From assembly GCA_038213135.1 (NCBI GenBank), contig JBBQTQ010000080.1, positions 1 to 13,368 on the forward strand: a stretch of DNA of 13,368 nucleotides, written 5' to 3'. Positions 5,383 through 12,017 of the stretch are shown in pieces. Source of the stretch: JBBQTQ01 sp038213135 (GTDB lineage: Bacteria > Actinomycetota > Thermoleophilia > Gaiellales > Gaiellaceae). Every line of letters begins with the position of its first letter. Position 1 is the first letter of the stretch. The translations under genes were made by a program, and so were the position numbers. The notes below the pieces were generated by a model. The model made no database searches. It was not told where the DNA came from and saw nothing but the letters and a program-made list of their open reading frames with translations.

Positions 5383-6350
5383 GGGCGGCCGTCCGAGACA
5401 GATACGGCCCGCCCGACGTCGTCGAGATCCGGGAGCTCGACAAGCCGGCTCCCGCCGACGACGAGCTGCTCGTCCGGGTTCAGGCGACTTCGGTGAACCC
5501 GGCCGAGTGGTACTCGGTCGCGGGCAGGCCGACCCTCTTCCGCGCGCAGCTGGGATTCCGCAAGCCGAAGAGCAACCGGCTGGGAGTCGACTTCGCGGGC
5601 ACCGTCGAGGCGGTCGGCAAGGACGTCACGCGGTTCCGGGCGGGCGACGAGGTGTTCGGGGGGAAGAGCGGTGCCTTCGCCGAGTACGTCTGCGTTCGCG
5701 AGGCTGGCGCGGTTGCGCCGAAGCCTGCGAACGTAACCTTCGAGCAGGCGGGTGCCGTGGGCGTCGCCGGCCTCACTGCGCTTCAGGGTCTTCGCGACAA
5801 GGGGCAGCTCCAGTCGGGACAGAGGGTCCTGATCAACGGGGCCTCGGGTGGGGTGGGCACGTTCGCCGTGCAGATCGCCAAGGCGCTCGGCGCCGAGGTG
5901 ACGGGCGTCTGCAGTACGAGGAATGTCGAGCTCGCGCGATCGCTCGGCGCCGATCACGTGGTCGACTACACCCGCGAGGACTTCACCCGAAGCGACCGGC
6001 GCTACGACCTGCTGTTCGATATCGCCGGGAGTAGGTCGTGGTCGGACTGCAAGCGCGTGCTCAACCCGAAAGCAATCCTCGTCATGGTCGGAGCACCGAA
6101 GGGCAATCCGCTGATCGGCCCTCTGAGCCACATCGTTGCGACGCGCCTGGCGGCAGTGGGCGGCGGCCGGAAGGTCGTCTTCTTCGTGGCGAAGTTCAAC
6201 CAGGCGGACATGGAGGTCCTGCGAGACCTCCTCGAGTCCGGGAAGGTGACGCCGGCCGTTGACAGGCGTTACGAGCTGAGCCAGACCGCCGACGCCCTCC
6301 GGTACTTGGGAGAGGGGCACGCCCAGGGGAAGATCGTCGTCACTGTGTGA
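5379..6350 (+). CDS. Zinc-free medium-chain NAD(P)-dependent dehydrogenase, copy 3 (diverged)
   Basis: A 323-aa quinone-oxidoreductase-like MDR protein related to copies 1 and 2 but clearly more diverged. It keeps 'RDRYGPPDVVEI', 'VNPAEWYSVAGRP' (the 'NP.....G.P' pattern usual for this branch), 'GDEVFGGKSGAFAEYVCV', the Rossmann motif GASGGVGTFAVQ at 154-165, 'CSTRNVELARSLGADHVVDY' (Arg suits NADPH) and the closing 'GHAQGKIVVTV'. The zinc ligands are absent (GVD in place of GHE). The C-terminal half differs most from the other copies (for example 'MVGAPKGNPLIGPL'), so it probably acts on a different substrate. It is the last gene of the coupled operon. The next gene starts 43 bases downstream without a visible terminator, so read-through is possible. 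Confidence 0.88.
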   Translation: MRAAVRDRYGPPDVVEIRELDKPAPADDELLVRVQATSVNPAEWYSVAGRPTLFRAQLGFRKPKSNRLGVDFAGTVEAVGKDVTRFRAGDEVFGGKSGAFAEYVCVREAGAVAPKPANVTFEQAGAVGVAGLTALQGLRDKGQLQSGQRVLINGASGGVGTFAVQIAKALGAEVTGVCSTRNVELARSLGADHVVDYTREDFTRSDRRYDLLFDIAGSRSWSDCKRVLNPKAILVMVGAPKGNPLIGPLSHIVATRLAAVGGGRKVVFFVAKFNQADMEVLRDLLESGKVTPAVDRRYELSQTADALRYLGEGHAQGKIVVTV

Positions 6351-6355
6351 GCCAG

Positions 6356-6373
6356 TCAGGTCAAGCTCAGGTC
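6356..6373. promoter_or_regulatory. Candidate response-regulator site A (11-bp-phased direct repeat)
   Basis: TCAGGTC at 6356-6362 is repeated exactly at 6367-6373, a 7-bp repeat with a 4-bp spacer and an 11-bp period, as for OmpR/PhoB-type regulators, which bind head-to-tail. It lies just upstream of the membrane/Usp gene that precedes the response regulator. A TCAGG repeat with the same period is found before the propeller gene (9667-9682). Confidence 0.45.
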
Positions 6374-6393
6374 GGCGCAGGCACCGTGGGTGC

Positions 6394-7644
6394 GTGAGTG
6401 CCGTCGCGCTGAGCCGCGGTCGCCGGATGCTGAACAAGGTTCCGGAGGTCACCCTCTACTTCTGGGTCATCAAGATTCTGTGCACGACCGTTGGCGAGAC
6501 GGCGTCCGATTACCTCTCGACGAACCTCAGCCTGGGCCTCACCAAGACGACGTTCATCACGGGTGGGCTGCTGATCGCGACGCTCGTCTTCCAGTTCCGA
6601 GCGCGGTGCTACATCCCGTGGGTCTACTGGACGGGGATCGTCCTGATCAGCGTCGTCGGCACGCAGATCACCGACAACCTGACCGACAACGCAGGCGTTT
6701 CGCTCGTGACGACGACGATCGCGTTCTCGGCCGCGCTGGCGCTGACCTTCGGTGCCTGGTTCTGGAGCGAGCGGACGCTCTCGATCCACACGATCTACAC
6801 GACCCGGCGCGAGGCGTTCTACTGGCTCGCCGTGCTGTTCACCTTCGCACTCGGCACGGCCTCGGGCGACCTGACCGCCGAGCGGCTCGCGTTCGGGTAC
6901 TGGATCTCCGCGCTGATGTTCGCCGGGATCATCGCGGCGGTCGCCGTCGCGCACTACGCGTTCCGGCTGAACGCGATCGCGGCCTTCTGGATCGCCTACA
7001 TCCTCACGCGTCCGCTCGGTGCCTCGCTCGGCGACTACCTGTCGCAGGCCCGCCACGTCGGCGGCCTCGGCATCGGGACGACCGGGACGAGCGCCATCTT
7101 CCTCGTGGCGATCCTGGTGGTGGTCGCCTATCTCAGCGTCACGCGCAAGGACGTGACCGAGGCGAGCCTGGTCACTGCTCCGACGGCTGACGTCCTCGTC
7201 GTCGCCCACGAGACCGCCGCGACGCCGGCGCTCGTCGAGGCGATCCGATCGCGGGTCGCGCAGGGTCCCGCTCGCTTCCATCTCCTCGTGCCGAACATCG
7301 CCGAGCACGCCGAGCTGACCGAGCACGAACGGGAGCACAGGCACGCCGACGGGGAGCGGATGCTCTCGCTGGCGCTGCCGATGATCCAGCAGGTGGCCGA
7401 CGGCGCCGCCGAGGGCTCGGTCTCGTACCGCCACGACCCGATGGACGCGATCGAGGAGACGCTGCGCGAGGGCGACTTCCACGAGATCATCCTCTCGACG
7501 CTCCCGCACAGTGTCTCGCGGTGGCTGCACGTCGACCTGCCGCGGCGGGTGGCGCATCTCGGTCTGCCGCTGACGACCGTGACCGCCCAGGAGCGACGCG
7601 AGTCCCCGCCGGTGGGCAAGCGGCTCGAGCGGGCCCGCGCCTGA
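6394..7644 (+). CDS. COG4705-type polytopic membrane protein with C-terminal Usp-like domain
   Basis: A 416-aa protein. Residues about 15-250 are a membrane domain of about seven helices, resembling the uncharacterised COG4705 family ('KVPEVTLYFWVIKILCTTVGE' region). Four copies of W-x9-G-x4-D occur at W24/G34/D39, W79/G89/D94, W144/G154/D159 and W199/G209/D214, suggesting a repeated transporter-like core. Residues about 264-400 are a cytoplasmic Usp-like domain: 'ADVLVVAHETA', 'RFHLLVP', then 'EIILSTLPHSVSRWLHVDLP', a pattern common in actinobacterial Usp-like proteins. Function is unknown; transport or sensing of a small cation or solute is a guess. I use GTG 6394; ATG 6427 (residue 12) is an equally possible start and neither has a good Shine-Dalgarno. 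A GCACC-GTG-GGTGC hairpin (6381-6393) abuts the GTG. The response regulator starts 19 bases after the stop. Confidence 0.75.
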   Translation: MSAVALSRGRRMLNKVPEVTLYFWVIKILCTTVGETASDYLSTNLSLGLTKTTFITGGLLIATLVFQFRARCYIPWVYWTGIVLISVVGTQITDNLTDNAGVSLVTTTIAFSAALALTFGAWFWSERTLSIHTIYTTRREAFYWLAVLFTFALGTASGDLTAERLAFGYWISALMFAGIIAAVAVAHYAFRLNAIAAFWIAYILTRPLGASLGDYLSQARHVGGLGIGTTGTSAIFLVAILVVVAYLSVTRKDVTEASLVTAPTADVLVVAHETAATPALVEAIRSRVAQGPARFHLLVPNIAEHAELTEHEREHRHADGERMLSLALPMIQQVADGAAEGSVSYRHDPMDAIEETLREGDFHEIILSTLPHSVSRWLHVDLPRRVAHLGLPLTTVTAQERRESPPVGKRLERARA

Positions 7645-7663
7645 TCACAGCCATACTCGGGAG

Positions 7664-8332
7664 ATGCACGGCCAGAGCGTCCTGGTCGTCGAGGACGACG
7701 ACGAGTTGCGGGGTGTCCTGCGCCGGGGCCTGGACGAGGAGGGCTTCGCAGTCGACTCCGTCGCGACCGGAGCCGAGCTGCTCCAGCGGGTCGAGGCGGG
7801 CTTGCCCGACGTGTTCGTCGTGGACATCGGCCTGCCGGACACCGACGGGCGCGACCTCTGCCAGGCGCTGCGAGCGCGCGGTATTCGCACTCCCGTGCTC
7901 TTCCTGACCGCCCGGGACGCGCTCGTCGACCGGATCGCAGGCTTCGACGCGGGCGGCGACGACTATCTCGCCAAGCCGTTCGCCTTCGTCGAGCTCGTCG
8001 CGCGACTGCAGGCGTTGCTGCGCCGAAGCGGGGTGGACGCCGCCGTCGAGGAGGCAGGGCTACGACTCGATCCCGTCGCCCACTCGGTGAGCGACTCCGA
8101 CCAAACCGTGCCGCTGACGCCGACCGAGTTCCGGCTGCTCGCCTGCCTCCTGTCGCGTCCCGGCGAGGCGGTCCGGCGACGCGAGCTGACCCGGGCCGGC
8201 TGGCCGCGCGGGGCGATCGTCCGCGAGAACACACTCGACGCCTACGTGGCGCGCCTGCGGCGCAAGCTGAGGCAGCTCGCGAACGCGCCGGAGATCGTGA
8301 CCGTCCACGGGGTGGGGTACCGGATCGCATGA
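7664..8332 (+). CDS. OmpR/PhoB-family response regulator
   Basis: A 222-aa two-domain regulator. The receiver domain (about 5-118) has the acidic pair D11/D12, phosphoacceptor D54 in 'VFVVDIGLPDTDG', T82 and K104 ('DYLAKPF'), all intact. The winged-helix DNA-binding domain (about 128-222) contains 'LTPTEFRLLACLLSRPGEAVRRREL', 'NTLDAYVARLRRKL' and the closing 'VTVHGVGYRIA' hairpin. It would be phosphorylated by the histidine kinase encoded next, with which it overlaps by ATGA (8329-8332). No spaced Shine-Dalgarno precedes ATG 7664. CATACT at 7652-7657 could be a -10 box for a leaderless transcript. Candidate DNA sites with an 11-bp repeat flank the cluster. Confidence 0.92.
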   Translation: MHGQSVLVVEDDDELRGVLRRGLDEEGFAVDSVATGAELLQRVEAGLPDVFVVDIGLPDTDGRDLCQALRARGIRTPVLFLTARDALVDRIAGFDAGGDDYLAKPFAFVELVARLQALLRRSGVDAAVEEAGLRLDPVAHSVSDSDQTVPLTPTEFRLLACLLSRPGEAVRRRELTRAGWPRGAIVRENTLDAYVARLRRKLRQLANAPEIVTVHGVGYRIA

Positions 8333-9663
8333 CCCGGCTCGGGATCAAGAACAGGCTCCTGCTCGCGGTGGTCGCGGCGGTCGCGCTCGCGCTCGTCGGG
8401 CTGGTCGTCGGGTTCAACCTGATCCTGGCGCGGACGCTCGACCACGATGCGAACGATCTCGCGAGGACGCGAGCCACCGCGCAGCTCGCGACGCTGAGCG
8501 AGGAGAACGGGCAGCTCGTCGCCGGGGAAGCGCCGGACGACAGGACCGCGGACGCCTACCTCTGGTTGTTCGCGGGGAAGAAACCGCTCGAGCAGCCGCG
8601 AACGCCGCCCGGTGTCTCAGCTGCTGCGGCGAGCCTTGCGGGCGGGCCGGCACGGTTCCTCGACGTGGCGTCGACCGACACGCGGCTCTACGCCGTGCCG
8701 GTGGTCTTCCAGGGGAAGCGACTCGGCACGGTGGTCGCCGGCGTCTCGCTCGCGCCGTACGAGCAGACGCGACGGACCGCTCTCTTCGCGTCGCTCGTGC
8801 TCGGCGGGCTCGTGCTCCTGCTCGTGCTCGGCGCCGCCCGGTGGCTGCTCGGCCACTCGCTGAAGCCCGTCGTCCGCATGACCCGGCAAGCCGCCGACTG
8901 GAGCGAGCACGACCTGCACCACCGTTTCGCTCTCGGAACGCCACACGACGAGCTGACCGAGCTCGCGGCGACGCTCGACGGGCTGCTCGACCGGCTCGCT
9001 GCGAGCCTTCGTCGCGAGCGGCGGTTCTCGGCCGAGCTCTCGCACGAGCTGCGGACGCCGCTGACACGGGTGCTGGCCGAGTCGGAGCTGGCGCTGAGAC
9101 GCGAACGCCAGCCTCACGAGTACCGGCAGACGCTCGAGATCGTGCGCCAGAACGCCGACCAGCTCGCACGCACGGTCGACGCGCTGGTCGCGGCGGCGCG
9201 GCACGAAGCCGGCAGCGGCCGTGGCACCGCCGACGCGCAGGCGGTCGCCGCCGGCGCCGTCGAGGCGTGCGCGCCGCTCGCCGACGAGCGTGGGATCGAC
9301 CTGACCCTGCCGGGAGCCACGGCGCCGCTGCGCGTGGGTGTCGAGGCCGATCTCGCGGAGCGGATCCTGCAGCCGGTGCTGGAGAACGCCTGCCGCTACT
9401 CGTCGAGCACGGTGAAGATCTCGATCGCCCGTGCAGCTTCCTCTGTCCTCTACTCGGTCGAGGACGACGGGCCCGGCGTTGCCGGTGACGAGCTGGAGCG
9501 GATCTTCGAGCCGGGCGTCCGCGGAGTCGCGGGCGAGGGCAACGCCGGGGCGGGCCTCGGCCTGGCGCTCGCGCGCCGGCTCGCGCGCAGCGTCGACGGC
9601 GAGGTGACGGTCGACGCGTCTGCCACCGGCGGGCGGTTCGTCGTCCGCCTGCCGACCGGCTGA
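8329..9663 (+). CDS. Two-component sensor histidine kinase
   Basis: A 444-aa membrane kinase. Transmembrane helix 1 spans about 10-33 and helix 2 about 151-174. The extracytoplasmic sensor segment between them, about 115 residues, resembles no ligand-binding domain I can name. A HAMP linker follows (about 175-228), then the dimerisation/phosphoacceptor domain with H239 in 'FSAELSHELRTPLTRV', and the ATPase domain with N-box N353 ('LENACRYSS'), G1 'DDGPGV' (379-384) and G2 'GAGLGLALARRLA' (407-419). All catalytic elements are present. It is translationally coupled to the response regulator and is its expected cognate kinase. The signal is unknown. Its neighbours, a membrane/Usp protein and a secreted propeller, suggest an envelope or ionic signal, which is only inference. 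Confidence 0.92.
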   Translation: MTRLGIKNRLLLAVVAAVALALVGLVVGFNLILARTLDHDANDLARTRATAQLATLSEENGQLVAGEAPDDRTADAYLWLFAGKKPLEQPRTPPGVSAAAASLAGGPARFLDVASTDTRLYAVPVVFQGKRLGTVVAGVSLAPYEQTRRTALFASLVLGGLVLLLVLGAARWLLGHSLKPVVRMTRQAADWSEHDLHHRFALGTPHDELTELAATLDGLLDRLAASLRRERRFSAELSHELRTPLTRVLAESELALRRERQPHEYRQTLEIVRQNADQLARTVDALVAAARHEAGSGRGTADAQAVAAGAVEACAPLADERGIDLTLPGATAPLRVGVEADLAERILQPVLENACRYSSSTVKISIARAASSVLYSVEDDGPGVAGDELERIFEPGVRGVAGEGNAGAGLGLALARRLARSVDGEVTVDASATGGRFVVRLPTG

Positions 9664-9665
9664 CG

Positions 9666-9686
9666 TTCAGGCGCCGTTCATCATCC
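9666..9686. promoter_or_regulatory. Candidate response-regulator site B (11-bp-phased GTTCA repeats)
   Basis: In the 41-base gap after the kinase, CGTTCA at 9664-9669 recurs at 9675-9680. Read as 11-base units these are GTTCAGGCGCC (9665-9675) and GTTCATCATCC (9676-9686), similar in layout to the GTTCA-type direct-repeat units bound by actinobacterial OmpR-family regulators such as Streptomyces PhoP. The core TCAGG and its 11-bp phase are shared with site A at 6356-6373. Binding by the neighbouring regulator is inferred. Confidence 0.45.
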
Positions 9687-9704
9687 GGCAGCGACCCTCA
9701 GTCG

Positions 9705-11636
9705 GTGAAGCTGCGGCTCGCCGGAGGTCTTCTGCCGCTCGCCGTCGCGCTGATTCCAGCTCCGGCGTTCGGCGCGACACGACTCGTCGAACGTCCGACG
9801 GGTGCTCTGACCGCGCCGGTGCAGGACGCGGCGGCGGCCAGCCTCGGTACCGACCGGGCGCTTCTACTCGGCGGCCTGACCGCCGCCGACACCTCGCGCG
9901 CCGACATTCGCCTCGCGACACCTGCGGGCGACCGCGCCGCGGGAACGCTTCCGCTAGCGGTGCACGACGCGGCGGCCGTGCGCCTCGGCGACGCCGTCTA
10001 TCTCTTCGGTGGTGGGACCGCGACGACGCAGAGGGACGAGATCGTGCGAGTGCCTGTCGCGGGCGGGGTTGCGAAGCTGGCGGGCCGGCTGCCGGCGCCG
10101 AGCTCCGACCAGGCGGCCGCCTCGATCGGCGACACGGCCTACGTGGTCGGCGGCTACACCGGCACCCGCTGGCTCGACACGGTCGTCGCCTGGCGTCCCG
10201 GCTCACCTGCGCGGGTCGTCGCGCATCTGCCGTTCCCGCTGCGCTACGCGGCGGTGGCCGCCGCGGGCGGGCGGCTCGTGATCGCGGGCGGCTCGCTCGA
10301 GAGCGGGGCCGCGAGTGACGCGGTGCTCGTCTTCAAGCCGCGAACCGGCGCCGTGACGAGGATCGGCCGGCTGCCCGCGCCGCGGACGCACGCCGCCGCT
10401 GCCACGCTGCACGGAGTCGTCTACGTGATCGGCGGTCGCGGGAGCACCGTGGGCAGCGCCACCGCGTCGATCGTCGGCGTCGACTTCCAGGGCCGGATCA
10501 GTGCAGCAGGCTCACTCGACTCGCCCCGGTCGGACCTGGCGGCCGTCGCGGTCAAGGACGGCATCCTGCTCGCGGGCGGGCGTGGCGCGAGTGGGACGAC
10601 GCGGAGCCTGAGTGAGCTCGCGCCGCCGGTGACGCGCAACGTCTACTCACACGACGCCCCGAACATGCTCACCGGCGCGGCACGTGAAGCAAGACCCCTC
10701 GTCTACGTGCCGAACAGCGCGAGCAACACCGTCGACGTGATCAACCCGGCGACGTTCCGGATCGTCGGGCACTTCGCCACCGGCCAGCTGCCTCAGCACG
10801 TCGTGCCGGCCTGGGATCTGCGGACGCTCTACGTGACGAACGACCTGGGCAACAGCCTGACGGCGATCGACCCTCGCACGGGCAAGGTCGAGGGCCTCGG
10901 GATTCCCGTCACCGATCCGTACAACATGTACTTCACGCCCGATGGGAGCTATGCGATCGTCGTCGCCGAGCGGCTGAGCAGGCTCGATTTCCGCGACGCC
11001 CACACGTTCCGGCTCCACCGCTCCGTCCCCGTGCCCTGCGCCGGGGTCGACCACATGGACTTCAGTGCCGACGGCCGGCTGCTGGTCGCGAGCTGCGAGT
11101 TCTCGGGGCAGCTCCTCGTCGTCGACGTCGCCGGAGAGCGCGTCGTCCGGACGATCCGCCTGCCGGACGGTCGTGCCGGGATGCCGCAGGACGTGAAGCT
11201 CTCGCCCGACGGCGCGACCTACTACGTCGCGGACATGCGGGCGGGCGGCGTCTGGGAGCTCGATGCGAGCAGCTTCCGGGTGGTCAGGTTCGTCCGGACG
11301 GGCGCCGGCGCGCACGGCCTCTACCCGAGCCGGGACGCGACCCGGCTCTACGTGACGAACCGCATGGACTCCTCGGTCTCGGTGCTCAGCTTCGCGACCG
11401 GCCTGCCGGTTACGAAGTGGCGGATCCCCCGGGGCGCCAGTCCCGACATGGGCGGGGTGTCGGCCGACGGAAACGTGCTCTGGCTGACGGGCCGCTACAA
11501 CGCGGAGGTGTACGCCATCTCGACGCGCGACGGGTCGCTACTCGCAAGGATCCACGTCGGGCTCGGCCCGCACGGCCTTTGCGTCTGGCCGCAGCCCGGG
11601 CGCTACTCGCTCGGGCATACGGGGATCCTTCGCTAG
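9705..11636 (+). CDS. Secreted double beta-propeller protein (kelch + YVTN)
   Basis: A 643-aa protein. The N-terminus (MKLRLAGG, a hydrophobic core to 'PAPAFGA') is a Sec signal peptide, with cleavage probably near 21-24. Residues about 35-315 hold six kelch-type units, each with a hydrophobic strand ending in GG: LLLGG, VYLFGG, AYVVGG, LVIAGG, VYVIGG, ILLAGG. Residues about 325-630 form a second propeller of the YVTN/cytochrome-d1-like type: 'LVYVPNSASNTVDVINP', 'TLYVTNDLGNSLTAIDP', 'TYYVADMRAGGVWELD', 'RLYVTNRMDSSVSVLS', 'LWLTGRYNAEVYAIS'. The last residues ('PGRYSLGHTGILR') look like a conserved family tail. There is no enzyme motif, anchor or LPXTG. It is likely an extracytoplasmic binding protein or scaffold. 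I use GTG 9705, which gives the signal peptide. Being 41 bases behind the kinase and preceded by site B, it may be a target of this two-component system. Confidence 0.82.
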   Translation: MKLRLAGGLLPLAVALIPAPAFGATRLVERPTGALTAPVQDAAAASLGTDRALLLGGLTAADTSRADIRLATPAGDRAAGTLPLAVHDAAAVRLGDAVYLFGGGTATTQRDEIVRVPVAGGVAKLAGRLPAPSSDQAAASIGDTAYVVGGYTGTRWLDTVVAWRPGSPARVVAHLPFPLRYAAVAAAGGRLVIAGGSLESGAASDAVLVFKPRTGAVTRIGRLPAPRTHAAAATLHGVVYVIGGRGSTVGSATASIVGVDFQGRISAAGSLDSPRSDLAAVAVKDGILLAGGRGASGTTRSLSELAPPVTRNVYSHDAPNMLTGAAREARPLVYVPNSASNTVDVINPATFRIVGHFATGQLPQHVVPAWDLRTLYVTNDLGNSLTAIDPRTGKVEGLGIPVTDPYNMYFTPDGSYAIVVAERLSRLDFRDAHTFRLHRSVPVPCAGVDHMDFSADGRLLVASCEFSGQLLVVDVAGERVVRTIRLPDGRAGMPQDVKLSPDGATYYVADMRAGGVWELDASSFRVVRFVRTGAGAHGLYPSRDATRLYVTNRMDSSVSVLSFATGLPVTKWRIPRGASPDMGGVSADGNVLWLTGRYNAEVYAISTRDGSLLARIHVGLGPHGLCVWPQPGRYSLGHTGILR

Positions 11637-11684
11637 GTGCGTCCTTTTCCCGAGGCGCTTAGGATCGCGTACTCGTAGCGACCG

Positions 11685-11692
11685 AAAGGAGG
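11685..11692 (+). promoter_or_regulatory. Ribosome binding site of the ABM-domain gene
   Basis: AAAGGAGG at 11685-11692, five bases before ATG 11698, is the strongest Shine-Dalgarno in the window. It implies a real 5' leader and hence a promoter in 11637-11684. TAGGAT at 11660-11665 could be the -10 box; I see no convincing -35. Confidence 0.8.
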
Positions 11693-11697
11693 CCCCG

Positions 11698-12006
11698 ATG
11701 CTTGTTGTGCGATTCAAGGTCCGGTGCCAGCCGGGCCGAGCCGACGAGGTTGCGGCTGCGATGGCAGTTGTCGTCCAGGCGGCGCGTGACGTGCCGGGCG
11801 TCGTTCACTTCGACATCGGGCGTGACCTCACCGATGGGGACGCGCTGATCGCGACCGAGGTCTTCGAGGATCGGGACGCGATGGCGCGAGAGGAGGCGCT
11901 GCCGGAGGTTGCACGCGTGATCGAGCTCCTCCAGTCGGGAGCGCTGACCGGGCCGCCCGAGTACACGATTTACGAGGTCGCCTCTTCGGAGACGCCGGCC
12001 ATGTAG
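11698..12006 (+). CDS. ABM-domain protein (putative quinol monooxygenase-like)
   Basis: A 102-aa protein with the ferredoxin-like dimeric alpha/beta barrel of the antibiotic biosynthesis monooxygenase (ABM/YgiN) family. Strand 1 is 'LLVVRFKVRCQPGRADEV'-like, helix 1 covers 15-32, 'VPGVVHFDIGRD' is the characteristic 'PG...(F/Y).(I/V)' strand, 'ALIATEVFEDRDAM' is the E-x-(W/F)-x-(D/N) strand, and 'PEVARVIELL' is helix 2. Length is typical. The His often found in the helix after the 'EVFEDRDAM' segment is not obvious here ('REEALPEV'), so enzymatic activity is uncertain; several family members have no proven reaction. It has its own strong ribosome binding site. It faces the permease gene on the other strand with an 11-base gap and no visible terminator. 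Confidence 0.78.
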   Translation: MLVVRFKVRCQPGRADEVAAAMAVVVQAARDVPGVVHFDIGRDLTDGDALIATEVFEDRDAMAREEALPEVARVIELLQSGALTGPPEYTIYEVASSETPAM

Positions 12007-12017
12007 GCCGGGTCGCT

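Noticed and set aside
6367..7557. 396-aa minus-strand frame opposite the membrane/Usp gene
   Set aside because: Charged low-complexity shadow; the plus strand has membrane helices and family motifs in register.
7128..8477. 449-aa minus-strand frame across the response regulator
   Set aside because: Ser/Arg/Ala-rich shadow of the intact regulator and of parts of its neighbours.
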